Below, one piece after another: positions 52,936 through 60,964 of a stretch of DNA of 64,000 nt. Each line of letters opens with the position of its first letter. Within the stretch, counting starts at the first letter, position 1. The position numbers and the translations under genes were made by a program. Below the pieces are notes generated by a model. That model saw only the letters and a program-made list of their open reading frames with translations, was not told where the DNA came from and did not search any database. Where the stretch lies: the NCBI RefSeq assembly GCF_947259345.1, contig NZ_CAMYLS010000013.1:62001-126000 (forward strand). Direction: 5' to 3'. The DNA is from an uncultured Maricaulis sp. GTDB lineage: Bacteria > Pseudomonadota > Alphaproteobacteria > Caulobacterales > Maricaulaceae.

Positions 52936-53571
52936 ATGCGCGTACAAACAGTTGTCATTGCTGCGCTTTTTGCCGCAACAACGGGCCACACCTCGGCTCA
53001 GGCCGTCGATGATTCGGCGGCCTGGATTGCGGGAATCAGTGAGGCTGGCGAGGCCTCTGTCCTGCGCTGGCGGGTTAGCACTTCCAATGCCACGAGCGCC
53101 CCGGTCCTGATCGGAAGCGACCGGGCCGACCTGTCCGAAATCTCCGCTTTGGCTGGCCAAATTGACGTCCATCCTTTCGGTGACGAATTCTTTCTGTCGG
53201 CCGGAACCATCTCGCCGCGCGGCGACCGAGCCATCCCGGCCTGGATGCGCCAGGCGAATGCGCCGGCGTGGTCAGCCTTCCCCCATGCCGAGCTGTCCGA
53301 AGAGCTCACGCGCTCCAATCTGGATGCCCTCACCCGTTATTTCGGCGCCGGCATCACCGTGCGGACGATCAATGCGTGGAGCATCACGATGGAAGGCGGC
53401 GCCTATTTCCAGGATTCCGGTGAAGATCAGATGATCCTCTTCGATCCGGAGACCGGCGAGCACATGCCGCTTCTCGAGGACCTTGACCGCATCGATGCGG
53501 ACGCCATTGGCGAAAGCCAATCGCGGACTGTTCGCCCGGTCGGCCACCTTGTCTTGCGTCGACGCTTCTGA
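52936..53571 (+). CDS. Hypothetical exported protein
   Basis: This 211-aa protein has a signal peptide (MRVQTVVIAALFAATTGHTSAQA) and no recognised domain. The middle has beta-like segments (ASVLRWRVSTSNATSAPVLIGSD) and it ends with a basic VLRRRF. ATG 52936 has a very good GGGAGGTG 5 nt upstream, which supports the gene. Confidence 0.65.
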   Translation: MRVQTVVIAALFAATTGHTSAQAVDDSAAWIAGISEAGEASVLRWRVSTSNATSAPVLIGSDRADLSEISALAGQIDVHPFGDEFFLSAGTISPRGDRAIPAWMRQANAPAWSAFPHAELSEELTRSNLDALTRYFGAGITVRTINAWSITMEGGAYFQDSGEDQMILFDPETGEHMPLLEDLDRIDADAIGESQSRTVRPVGHLVLRRRF

Positions 53572-53670
53572 TCGGCAATCGCCAGGGAGAGCCGCGCGCG
53601 GTCCATCCCCCTTTCCCAAGCTCGCCGAGCAGCCCTAGACTGGACGACGATTCAAGTCGTCGGCGGACCC

Positions 53671-55425
53671 ATGCCTCTCAACCTTTCCTTTCTGCCCTTT
53701 CTCAACCGGGTCGAGAAATCCGTGCTCGATGCCGTCGAGCACGAGGTCGAATGGTTCTGCCTGCCCGCGGGCAAACTCCTGTTTCGCGAAGGCGATGAGG
53801 CGGACGCCATCTACCTCGTGCGCTCGGGCGCCCTGGCCGCCTTCCGCAATGGCGCGCTCGGGCGATCAGACCTGATCGGCTACATCCGGGCGGGCGAGCC
53901 CGTCGGCGAGATGTCGATGCTGGACGAAACGCCACACCAGGCCAGCGTCTACGCCCTGCGTGACAGCGAGCTGGTGCGACTGCCGAAGGCCAGTTTCGAA
54001 CGCCTGACCAACAAACATGCCAGTCTGATGCGGGAATTGTCGCGCATGATGTTGGCCCGGCTTCGTGGCCCGCGTCGGGCCGCGGGATCCGAGCCCAAGG
54101 TCTTCGCGCTGATCAGCACCTCGCCCACCATCGATATCGACTATCGGGCCAAGGAACTCGCCGCCACGCTGCAGGGCATGGGCGTGAGCTGCGGTATCGC
54201 CGATGAAAGCTGCGCCGACTGGAGCGGCCAGAAACTGGACGTGTTGGAGCAGGAACACGACATCGTCCTGCTCACAGCCCGCTTCTCCGATCCGGCCTGG
54301 GCCCGGCGCGCCATGGGTCGGGCGGACCGCATGTGGCTGTTTGCCCGCGCTGATGCACGACCGTCCACGCCGTTGCTGCCCGACGACCCGTCGCCGGCCA
54401 TGCGACTGAAACTGCTCGACGTCGTCCTTTTGCATCCGGGCGGTGTCAGTGCGGCCTCACGTCCCCAGGACTGGGCCAATGCAGCGGACGCCGCCCGGGT
54501 CTTCCACTGGCGCCAGAACCAGCATGTGGCCGATACGGCGCGCCTTGCCCGAACCCTGGCCGGACGCTCGGTCGGCCTGGTGGTCTCCGGCGGCGGTGCC
54601 CGTGCCTATGCTCATATGGGCGCCATCCGGGCGCTGCGTGAAGCCGGCATGCCGTTTGATTTTGTCGGCGGCGCCTCGATGGGCGCGATCATTGCTGCGG
54701 GGATCGCGCTGGACTGGTCCGATGACGAGCTGGAACGACGCATCCGCAAGGCTTTCGTCGACAGCAACCCGCTCGATGACTGGACATTGCCCGTGGTCTC
54801 ACTGGCCAAGGGCGAAAAGGTCGATGCGCGCCTGAAGGAACATTTCGGCGATGTCGAGATTGCCGAAATGGTGCGACCCTTCTTCTGCCTGTCCTCCAAC
54901 CTCGCCAGCGGTCGGCCGCAAGTGCATCGCACTGGCTCATTACGACATGCCCTGCGGGCCTCTATCGCTATCCCGGGCCTGCTGCCGCCTGTCGTCGTTC
55001 ACGGCCAGATCCTGGTCGACGGAGCGGTCTTCACGAACTTCCCGGCGCGTGAGATGCGCGCATTCCATCGCGGACCGGTGGTCGGCGTCGACGTCACCCG
55101 CGCCCAGGGTCTCAATCCGGCCGATTTTGAAAACCCGCCCGGATTCATCGAATGGGTGCGCAAGAACGGGCTGAAATCACCACCACCCATTGCCTCGCTG
55201 CTGATGCGCGCGGCGACGATCGGCGTGGCTGATCATCGCGATATCGGCCGCGAGGCCGCCGACTTGCTCATCCTGCCGGAAACCTCGATCGATATCCGCG
55301 AATGGGAAAAGTTCGAAGAAGTCCGCGATGCCGGCTATGACGCCGCGCAGGGCATGCTGGCCGGTATCGATGACGAAATGCGGGTCACGCTGGGCCTGAA
55401 GGCCGCGCCTCAGAACGGCGGATAG
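53671..55425 (+). CDS. Patatin-like phospholipase with N-terminal cyclic-nucleotide-binding domain
   Basis: This 584-aa protein resembles neuropathy-target-esterase-type bacterial proteins. Residues 1-130 form a cNMP-binding fold (LPAGKLLFREGDEADAIYLVRSGALAAF, GEPVGEMSMLDETPHQASVYALRDSELVRLPK). The middle region (145-290) is alpha/beta. The patatin domain starts near 300 with the oxyanion-hole VSGGGARAYAHMGAIRAL and the GxSxG-type GGASMGAIIAAG, and has the catalytic Asp in LVDGAVFTNFPA. It likely hydrolyses (lyso)phospholipids. Ribosome site before ATG 53671 is weak. It overlaps the LprI-like gene tail-to-tail by 16 nt. Confidence 0.88.
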   Translation: MPLNLSFLPFLNRVEKSVLDAVEHEVEWFCLPAGKLLFREGDEADAIYLVRSGALAAFRNGALGRSDLIGYIRAGEPVGEMSMLDETPHQASVYALRDSELVRLPKASFERLTNKHASLMRELSRMMLARLRGPRRAAGSEPKVFALISTSPTIDIDYRAKELAATLQGMGVSCGIADESCADWSGQKLDVLEQEHDIVLLTARFSDPAWARRAMGRADRMWLFARADARPSTPLLPDDPSPAMRLKLLDVVLLHPGGVSAASRPQDWANAADAARVFHWRQNQHVADTARLARTLAGRSVGLVVSGGGARAYAHMGAIRALREAGMPFDFVGGASMGAIIAAGIALDWSDDELERRIRKAFVDSNPLDDWTLPVVSLAKGEKVDARLKEHFGDVEIAEMVRPFFCLSSNLASGRPQVHRTGSLRHALRASIAIPGLLPPVVVHGQILVDGAVFTNFPAREMRAFHRGPVVGVDVTRAQGLNPADFENPPGFIEWVRKNGLKSPPPIASLLMRAATIGVADHRDIGREAADLLILPETSIDIREWEKFEEVRDAGYDAAQGMLAGIDDEMRVTLGLKAAPQNGG

Positions 55426-55910
55426 ACACGGTCCCAATACATCAGCTCGATCGCGCGCTCGGCCGTCTTGCTGGTCAGGCAGCCCGCTCGCTCGAGCCCT
55501 TCCATCGACCCGCCCGCATAAAGACCTGACAGAAAGAGACAATCCTGGTCGCGATGCGCGATCCAGCTACGCTGGGCCTCACGCAGGTTGATGACGGCAT
55601 CTTCCGGCAGGCTTTCGCGCAAATCCCGGTAGGCTTCATTGAGCCAGCGATCCCAGGCTTCATACTCCTCACCGGCGCACATCATCATGCCGGTCATGGT
55701 CTCGCCATTCTCCGACAGCGTCTCACAAGCCGCCCTGTACTCGCCGATACAGGCCCGACGCTCGACCGGGCCAGTCTCGCGATACAAGCAGGCGTCAATC
55801 GTGTCATAGGCCGACAGGCGATCCATGCCACCGGGCTGAGCGTCGACATTGTCGCTGGCGCAGGCAGCAAGCAGCGCCCCGGCGATCAGGGTGATTATGC
55901 CAGTTTTCAT
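55410..55910 (-). CDS. LprI/DUF1311-type lipoprotein
   Basis: This 166-aa lipoprotein has MKTGIITLIAGALLAACASD (lipobox LAAC) and the LprI cysteine pattern: ACLYRETGPVERRACIGEYRAAC, MMMCAGEEYEAWDRWLNEAYRDLRESL, NLREAQRSWIAHRDQDCLF, and a final Cys in AGCLTSKTAERAIEL. LprI of mycobacteria inhibits lysozyme; in Proteobacteria the role is unclear. ATG 55910 follows GAGAGG. Confidence 0.85.
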   Translation of the reverse strand: MKTGIITLIAGALLAACASDNVDAQPGGMDRLSAYDTIDACLYRETGPVERRACIGEYRAACETLSENGETMTGMMMCAGEEYEAWDRWLNEAYRDLRESLPEDAVINLREAQRSWIAHRDQDCLFLSGLYAGGSMEGLERAGCLTSKTAERAIELMYWDRVYPPF

Positions 55911-55944
55911 CAGATTGCCTCTCATCGAATCGGTTTTGGGTGCG

Positions 55945-56649
55945 TTATCGGTATTCCGGATTGGGATGGTCGAACCGGTCACCCTCATCCCAGGCGCGCC
56001 GCGAATTTCCTGTCGCCGGCAATCCGCCCGAGCGCTTCAGCAAAGCCGCCAAATGCACCAGATTCCAGCTCATGAAGGTCGTGTTGCGCTGGGTAAAATC
56101 ATTCTGCGGTCCACCGGAGCCTTCGTCCAGATAGGATGGCCCCGGCCCTGCCTCACCAATCCAGCCCGCATCGGCCTGGGGCGGGATGGTGTAGCCCACA
56201 TGCTGGAGCGCGTAGAGCACGCTCATGGCGACGTGTTTGATGCCGTCTTCATTGCCGGTCACCAGGCAGCCGCCCACCTTGCCGTAAAAGCCGTACTGAC
56301 CTTTCTCATTCATGCCGCCGGACTGCGCATAGAGGCGTTCGATAAGGACGCGCGCCACCGAGCTTTCCTCTCCCAGCCAGATCGGTGTGCCGACCACCAG
56401 GATATCCGCGGTGTCGATCCGCGCCCAAAGTTCCGGCCAGTCATCGCTCGGCCAGCCATGCCTGGTCATGTCCGGATAGACACCATAGGCGACATCATGA
56501 TCGACCAGGCGCATGAGATCGGTCGTGACGCCCTGCGCCTCCATGATGGCACGCGAAACAGCCATCAAGCCCTCGGTGTTGGAGGTCTCGGGCGAACGTT
56601 TGAGTGTGCAATTCACGAAAACGGCCGTGAGGTCGGCGTAACCAGCCAT
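55945..56649 (-). CDS. Flavodoxin-like NAD(P)H-dependent oxidoreductase
   Basis: This 234-aa flavoprotein has DLTAVFVNCTLKRSPETSNTEGLM at the N-terminus (FMN phosphate loop), ADILVVGTPIWLGEESSVARVLIERL and FYGKVGGCLVTGNEDGIKH, typical of the FMN_red/flavodoxin family. ATG 56649 lies right after the T tract of the terminator at 56651-56683, and the only ribosome site (GGAG, 8 nt upstream) is inside that hairpin. An in-frame ATG at 56688 would make the hairpin coding. It lies directly below liuA. Confidence 0.82.
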   Translation of the reverse strand: MAGYADLTAVFVNCTLKRSPETSNTEGLMAVSRAIMEAQGVTTDLMRLVDHDVAYGVYPDMTRHGWPSDDWPELWARIDTADILVVGTPIWLGEESSVARVLIERLYAQSGGMNEKGQYGFYGKVGGCLVTGNEDGIKHVAMSVLYALQHVGYTIPPQADAGWIGEAGPGPSYLDEGSGGPQNDFTQRNTTFMSWNLVHLAALLKRSGGLPATGNSRRAWDEGDRFDHPNPEYR

Positions 56650-56650
56650 G

Positions 56651-56683
56651 AAAAAGGCTCCAGGCAGCAACTGCCCGGAGCCT
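56651..56683 (-). terminator. Intrinsic terminator of liuA that also masks the next ribosome site
   Basis: AGGCTCC (56655-56661) pairs with GGAGCCT (56677-56683), and an inner GGCAG/CTGCC (56663-56667 with 56671-56675) extends it to 12 bp with one mismatch. Five T follow on the minus strand (56651-56655). The liuA stop is at 56711. The distal arm carries GGAG, 8 nt before the ATG at 56649. Confidence 0.8.
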
Positions 56684-56710
56684 AGCATGAATGGCGCGCT
56701 GACCAGGAGG

Positions 56711-57883
56711 CTAGTTCGTCTCGTCGAACAATTCCCGGCCGATCAGCCAGCGGCGAATCTCCGACGTACCCGCGCCGATCTCATAGAGCTTTGCGTCACG
56801 CAGGAGACGGCCCGTCGGGTATTCATTGATATAGCCATTGCCGCCCAGCAGCTGGATCGCGTCCAGCGCCATCTGGGTCGCGCCCTCGGCGGCATAAAGG
56901 ATCGCGCCGGCGGCATCCTTGCGCGTGGTCTGGCCCCGGTCACAGGCCTGGGCCACGGCATAGACATAGGCGCGCGTCGCATTCATCCGCACATACATGT
57001 CCGCGAGCTTGCCCTGGACGAGCTGGAATTCGCCGATCGATTTTCCGAACTGCTTGCGCTCGCGAATATAGGGCATCACGACGTCCATGCAGGACTGCAT
57101 GATGCCGACCGGGCCGGAGGCCAGGACGGCGCGCTCATAGTCGAGGCCGGACATCAGGATTTCGACGCCCTTGCCCTCATCACCCATCATGTTCTCGGCC
57201 GGCACTTCGCAATCCTCGAAGACCAGCTCACCGGTCTCGGACCCGCGCATGCCCAGCTTGTCGAGCTTTTGGGCGACCGAGAAGCCCTTCATGCCGCGCT
57301 CGATGATGAAGGCGGAAATGCCGCGCGAACCGGCGCTGCTATCGGTCTTGGCGTAGACAATCAGCGTATTGGCGGCCGGGGCATTGGTGATCCACATTTT
57401 CGAGCCATTGAGCACGAAATGATCACCCTTGCGTTCGGCCTTCAGCTTCATCGAGACAACATCGGACCCGGCACCCGGCTCGGACATGGCCAGCGATCCG
57501 ACATGCTCGCCGGAAATCAGCTTGGGCAGGTATTTCGTCTTCTGCTCGGCATTGCCCCAGCGCCGCATCTGGTTGACGCAGAGATTGGAGTGGGCGCCGT
57601 AGGACAGGCCGACCGATGCCGAGGCGCGGGAGATTTCCTCCATCGCGATGACATGCTCGAGATAGCCCAGCCCGGTGCCGCCATCCTCTTCACCGACGGT
57701 GATGCCCAGAAGCCCGAGCTCTCCCATCTTCTGCCAGAGGTCAGCCGGGAAGACATCGGTCTGGTCTATCTCGGCCGCGCGTGGCGCGATCTCGTCACTG
57801 GCAAAGGAACGGACAGTGTCACGGATCATTTCGGCCGTGTCACCGAGGTTGAAATCAAGCGAGGGGTATTGGTTCGGTATCAT
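56711..57883 (-). CDS. liuA: Isovaleryl-CoA dehydrogenase
   Basis: This 390-aa acyl-CoA dehydrogenase oxidises isovaleryl-CoA to 3-methylcrotonyl-CoA. Motifs: [83 protein letters not shown], and [20 protein letters not shown]. The Glu in [10 protein letters not shown] at the position known for isovaleryl-CoA dehydrogenase, rather than near the C-terminal YGG motif, separates it from short-chain enzymes. The C-terminus keeps [35 protein letters not shown]. First gene of the liuA-D series. Confidence 0.92.
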   Translation of the reverse strand: MIPNQYPSLDFNLGDTAEMIRDTVRSFASDEIAPRAAEIDQTDVFPADLWQKMGELGLLGITVGEEDGGTGLGYLEHVIAMEEISRASASVGLSYGAHSNLCVNQMRRWGNAEQKTKYLPKLISGEHVGSLAMSEPGAGSDVVSMKLKAERKGDHFVLNGSKMWITNAPAANTLIVYAKTDSSAGSRGISAFIIERGMKGFSVAQKLDKLGMRGSETGELVFEDCEVPAENMMGDEGKGVEILMSGLDYERAVLASGPVGIMQSCMDVVMPYIRERKQFGKSIGEFQLVQGKLADMYVRMNATRAYVYAVAQACDRGQTTRKDAAGAILYAAEGATQMALDAIQLLGGNGYINEYPTGRLLRDAKLYEIGAGTSEIRRWLIGRELFDETN

Positions 57884-57897
57884 GCCGGGCGATGTAT

Positions 57898-57939
57898 CAC
57901 GGCCCGCGACCGGGTCAAGAGAGACCGGTGCGGGCCGTG
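57898..57939 (-). terminator. Long GC-rich hairpin between spmX and liuA
   Basis: CACGGCCCGC (57898-57907) pairs with GCGGGCCGTG (57930-57939), and ACCGG/CCGGT (57909-57913 with 57925-57929) extends it to 15 bp with one bulge. It begins 22 nt below the spmX stop and ends 14 nt before the liuA ATG. No T tract follows. It could terminate spmX or act in the liuA leader. Confidence 0.45.
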
Positions 57940-57961
57940 AAACAGAATGGCGCGAAAACGG

Positions 57962-59902
57962 CTAGTTGCCGGCCTTTTGTTTCAACTTGGACAGCCAAAT
58001 CGAAGCGAGTTGCCATCCAGCCACAATGACGAGGAAAAATCCCGCGATCGCCATGCCAAAATTCAGCGTCAATTCGCGCTGAGCGATGATGTGATCCCAC
58101 TCGGCTGCCGCGAGCACGCTACCAAAGCCCGCCAGCAATCCACCGGCGATCAGGACCGCCAGGAAGGTCCACATGCCGTCGTCAGAGCGCGGGCCCGGAC
58201 GATCTTCCGTCGTATGGACATCAGCAGCCAGGTCACGCGGCGAAAAATCTGCCTCGACATCGGACATCGGGTCTGCACCATCCATCAACGGATCATCACC
58301 TGCGAGGGCATCCGTACCGGGTTCGACAGAGTGCGCCGGGTCAGCGGGTTCCCCCTCGACCTCACCCACTGCCCCGACTGCCTCGGCGGGGGCTTCGGCG
58401 GGATGCGGGGGCGGCGTATCATCGCCGGAAAGGCTGACGGCACGCTCAATAATTTCCGCAGGCGCCGCGTCGGTACTGGCTTCCAGCTCCTCGCCGGTGA
58501 CCGTATCCGGTTCGCTTTCAGCGTTCGCGCCAGACGTGGCAGGGGCGCGAACCTCGTCAGTCGGCGCGGGCCGGGCCGCCGCTGTATCGGCCGTTTGCAA
58601 ACGCCCTTCCATGACGCTGGTCAGGGCGTAGCCCAGGCCCATGCCCTTGGGCAGCTCCATCGCATAATGGTCTGGCAGGGTTGGCGCCATTTCAACGGGG
58701 GCAGCATCCGGCGCAAGCGTGGCACCGGTCTCTGATGCCGCGGATTCCGACGCGGCGATCGGCTCGCAATTGGCCAGCACGAAGCCCAGCCCCATGCCGT
58801 CCGGTAGATCAAAGGCCGCTATGGGCGCGGCCATCTTCGGGCGCTCCGGCTCGCCATCTGGCTCATCGCAGGCGGCTGGACCGACCGGCGCCTCCTCAAG
58901 CGCCGTACCGGTCTCTCCAATCTCCTCGTCCATTCGCGCGATCACGCGATTGGCGGCAGCTTCCGGGTCCGCGTCGGCTGCGGACGGGTCGCCTGGCTGG
59001 GCGTCTGTCTCTTCCCCAGCACCGGCCTCGACCGGCGCGATCGCCCCGTCATCAGGGCCTGCGGCTTCTGCCTCATCAGAGGCGGCTGCATCGGACGCGG
59101 CTGCATCGGACGCGGCCTCAAGCTCCGCGTCCCCGGGCTCAACAGCTTTGTAGTCCACATCGATCGGGTCGTCGCGCATGTCGGAAACAGCGTCGGCCAC
59201 CGGTGCCATGGCGGTTTCGGTCAGGTCCTGTCGCACTTCCGGCGGCAATGCCTCCACGGCAGCCAGAATACGGGCAATCTCGTCCTCGGCTTCGCGCCGA
59301 CGCGCCAACCCGGCATCGGGCGGCGGTGGTGGCGGCGGCAGATCGGAATAGGCTTTTGGCGGTGGCGGCGCTTCATCGCCATCAATCGCGCCCTCCAGCA
59401 CACGCTCCTCACTGGGATGCTCGACCTTGATGACCAGTTCGACTGACTGGGGCTTGCGGGATTGCCCCGGCTTCGCCGGCATGAGCGCATCGAGGAATAG
59501 CGAGCTTTCTGCTTCCCGACGGGCGGATGCGCCATCGCCGAACAAGGCCAGGGCCTCGCCGGCCGCGCGTGCCCGGCCCTCGAACAGATAGCGGGCGACG
59601 TCGGACCCCCGGAAGCGGTCGACACCAATATCATGGACAAAGGAGGTCAGCGCATCCCGTTGGCTGCGCGAAAGCGGGCCGGTAATGCTGTCATCAACGA
59701 CTTCCTCGGCACGCATGACATCATAGATGAGCAGGAGTGCCGCTTCATCTTCAGTCACTTTCACGCCTGCCTTGGCGGCAGCGCGATGACCATAGCCGAC
59801 AACCCAGCGGCCATCCTCGCTCTGGACTGCCTCAGCTCGGAACGGCTCAAACCGCTTGATCAGTTCGCGGGCAGCCGGAGAAGTTTTCAATCGCGGTTTC
59901 AT
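57962..59902 (-). CDS. spmX: SpmX-like polar muramidase-domain protein with expanded acidic linker
   Basis: This 646-aa protein has the SpmX layout: an N-terminal GH24/T4-lysozyme-type domain (about 1-140, LIKRFEPFRAEA...WVVGYGHRAAAK), a long Pro/Ala/Asp/Glu-rich region (145-575) and two C-terminal TM helices (578-600, 612-636). In Caulobacter SpmX marks the stalked pole and recruits DivJ. The catalytic Glu is kept (E19), but aligned to T4 lysozyme the Asp20 and Thr26 positions are Ser28 and Val34. The linker is over 200 residues longer than in Caulobacter (431 aa total) and holds two copies of a DLPDGMGLGFVLAN-like motif (365-379, 416-430), a polyproline run and an ASDAA repeat. Ribosome site weak. 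Confidence 0.85.
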   Translation of the reverse strand: MKPRLKTSPAARELIKRFEPFRAEAVQSEDGRWVVGYGHRAAAKAGVKVTEDEAALLLIYDVMRAEEVVDDSITGPLSRSQRDALTSFVHDIGVDRFRGSDVARYLFEGRARAAGEALALFGDGASARREAESSLFLDALMPAKPGQSRKPQSVELVIKVEHPSEERVLEGAIDGDEAPPPPKAYSDLPPPPPPPDAGLARRREAEDEIARILAAVEALPPEVRQDLTETAMAPVADAVSDMRDDPIDVDYKAVEPGDAELEAASDAAASDAAASDEAEAAGPDDGAIAPVEAGAGEETDAQPGDPSAADADPEAAANRVIARMDEEIGETGTALEEAPVGPAACDEPDGEPERPKMAAPIAAFDLPDGMGLGFVLANCEPIAASESAASETGATLAPDAAPVEMAPTLPDHYAMELPKGMGLGYALTSVMEGRLQTADTAAARPAPTDEVRAPATSGANAESEPDTVTGEELEASTDAAPAEIIERAVSLSGDDTPPPHPAEAPAEAVGAVGEVEGEPADPAHSVEPGTDALAGDDPLMDGADPMSDVEADFSPRDLAADVHTTEDRPGPRSDDGMWTFLAVLIAGGLLAGFGSVLAAAEWDHIIAQRELTLNFGMAIAGFFLVIVAGWQLASIWLSKLKQKAGN

Positions 59903-59968
59903 GCGTGTTCCGTTTCAGGACAGCGCGTCAAGGAATGACCGGTCCTCTGCAAGCCTGACGCCGGAGCC

Positions 59969-60913
59969 CTATTCATGCCCCGGATCAAAGACATCAGTGG
60001 AATCGAGCGCTGTGAACGGTGCCAGGAATCCACCGCCGGACCCGCCGCCTATCAGGTAAATTCTCTGATCGAGCACGGCCGCTCCACCGCCGGTACGCGG
60101 TGCCGGTAAGACCAATTCCTCTCGCCAGGTCGTTTCGCCCGGTTGCCAGGAAACATGCGTCTGTAGAGTTTCGCGGGCATTATCGCCCCGCCCACCAAGA
60201 AGATGAAGACGCCCGTTCAGCACGGCCATCGCGGCGCCGGAGCGCGGGGATAACAGTTCAGGTCCACGCGACCATTGGCCGGTCTCGGGATCAAACACGT
60301 CGAAGCGGGTCTGGGTGACCCCGTCAAGGCGACCTCCGGCCAGATAAATCCGTCCATCGAGAACCGCGGCCGCCATGCCCCGACGGGTGAGCCCTTCGGG
60401 CGCGGCGAGCGTCTCCCAGCTGCGCGCCTCGGGATCGAACACAAAGACGCTGCCATCATCGCTCAAGCCACCAAAGGCATAGAGGGCTTCACCGAAGGCC
60501 ACCAAGACCAAGTCTGCCTTGGCTGCCGGCATGGCCGCCTCGCTTTGCCAGATATTACCGGCGAAAGACCAGGACCACACTCCGGCGCTTGGCGCGACAC
60601 CATCTTCGCCGCGCGAATAGCCGCCAGCGACATAGATGCGATCATTGATCGAGGCCATGCCGAAGCGCTCCAGCCCGCGCGGCAGGGGCGTCTCCGGATA
60701 CCAGCGATCCAGCGCCAGATCATAACTTTCAAACTCGTCGCGCGGATCGGTCAGTCCGGCTCCCCCCGCCGCATAAATCCGGCCTTCATGAACCACGACA
60801 CCCAGTCCGGCGCGGGAGGCATCAAGTCGGGCTGCACTGCCCCACCCGCCCTGGGCGGACGCAGGACCGGGCACCAAGGCCAGCAGGGTTAGCATGAGGG
60901 CAATAAAACGCAC
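59969..60913 (-). CDS. Exported kelch-repeat beta-propeller protein
   Basis: This 314-aa protein has a signal peptide (RFIALMLTLLALVPGPASAQ) and six kelch repeats with GR(I/L)YAAGG-type strands: EGRIYAAGGAGL, NDRIYVAGGYSRG, GEALYAFGGLSD, DGRIYLAGGRLDG, NGRLHLLGGRGDN and DQRIYLIGGGSGG. A six-bladed propeller is expected; ligand unknown. The start is a GTG at 60913. It lies 51 nt below mgtE on the same strand. Confidence 0.85.
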   Translation of the reverse strand: MRFIALMLTLLALVPGPASAQGGWGSAARLDASRAGLGVVVHEGRIYAAGGAGLTDPRDEFESYDLALDRWYPETPLPRGLERFGMASINDRIYVAGGYSRGEDGVAPSAGVWSWSFAGNIWQSEAAMPAAKADLVLVAFGEALYAFGGLSDDGSVFVFDPEARSWETLAAPEGLTRRGMAAAVLDGRIYLAGGRLDGVTQTRFDVFDPETGQWSRGPELLSPRSGAAMAVLNGRLHLLGGRGDNARETLQTHVSWQPGETTWREELVLPAPRTGGGAAVLDQRIYLIGGGSGGGFLAPFTALDSTDVFDPGHE

Positions 60914-60964
60914 GTCTTCACCATTCGATTGATCAGGCCCTTGCCGACCCGGTCGGGAATATCA

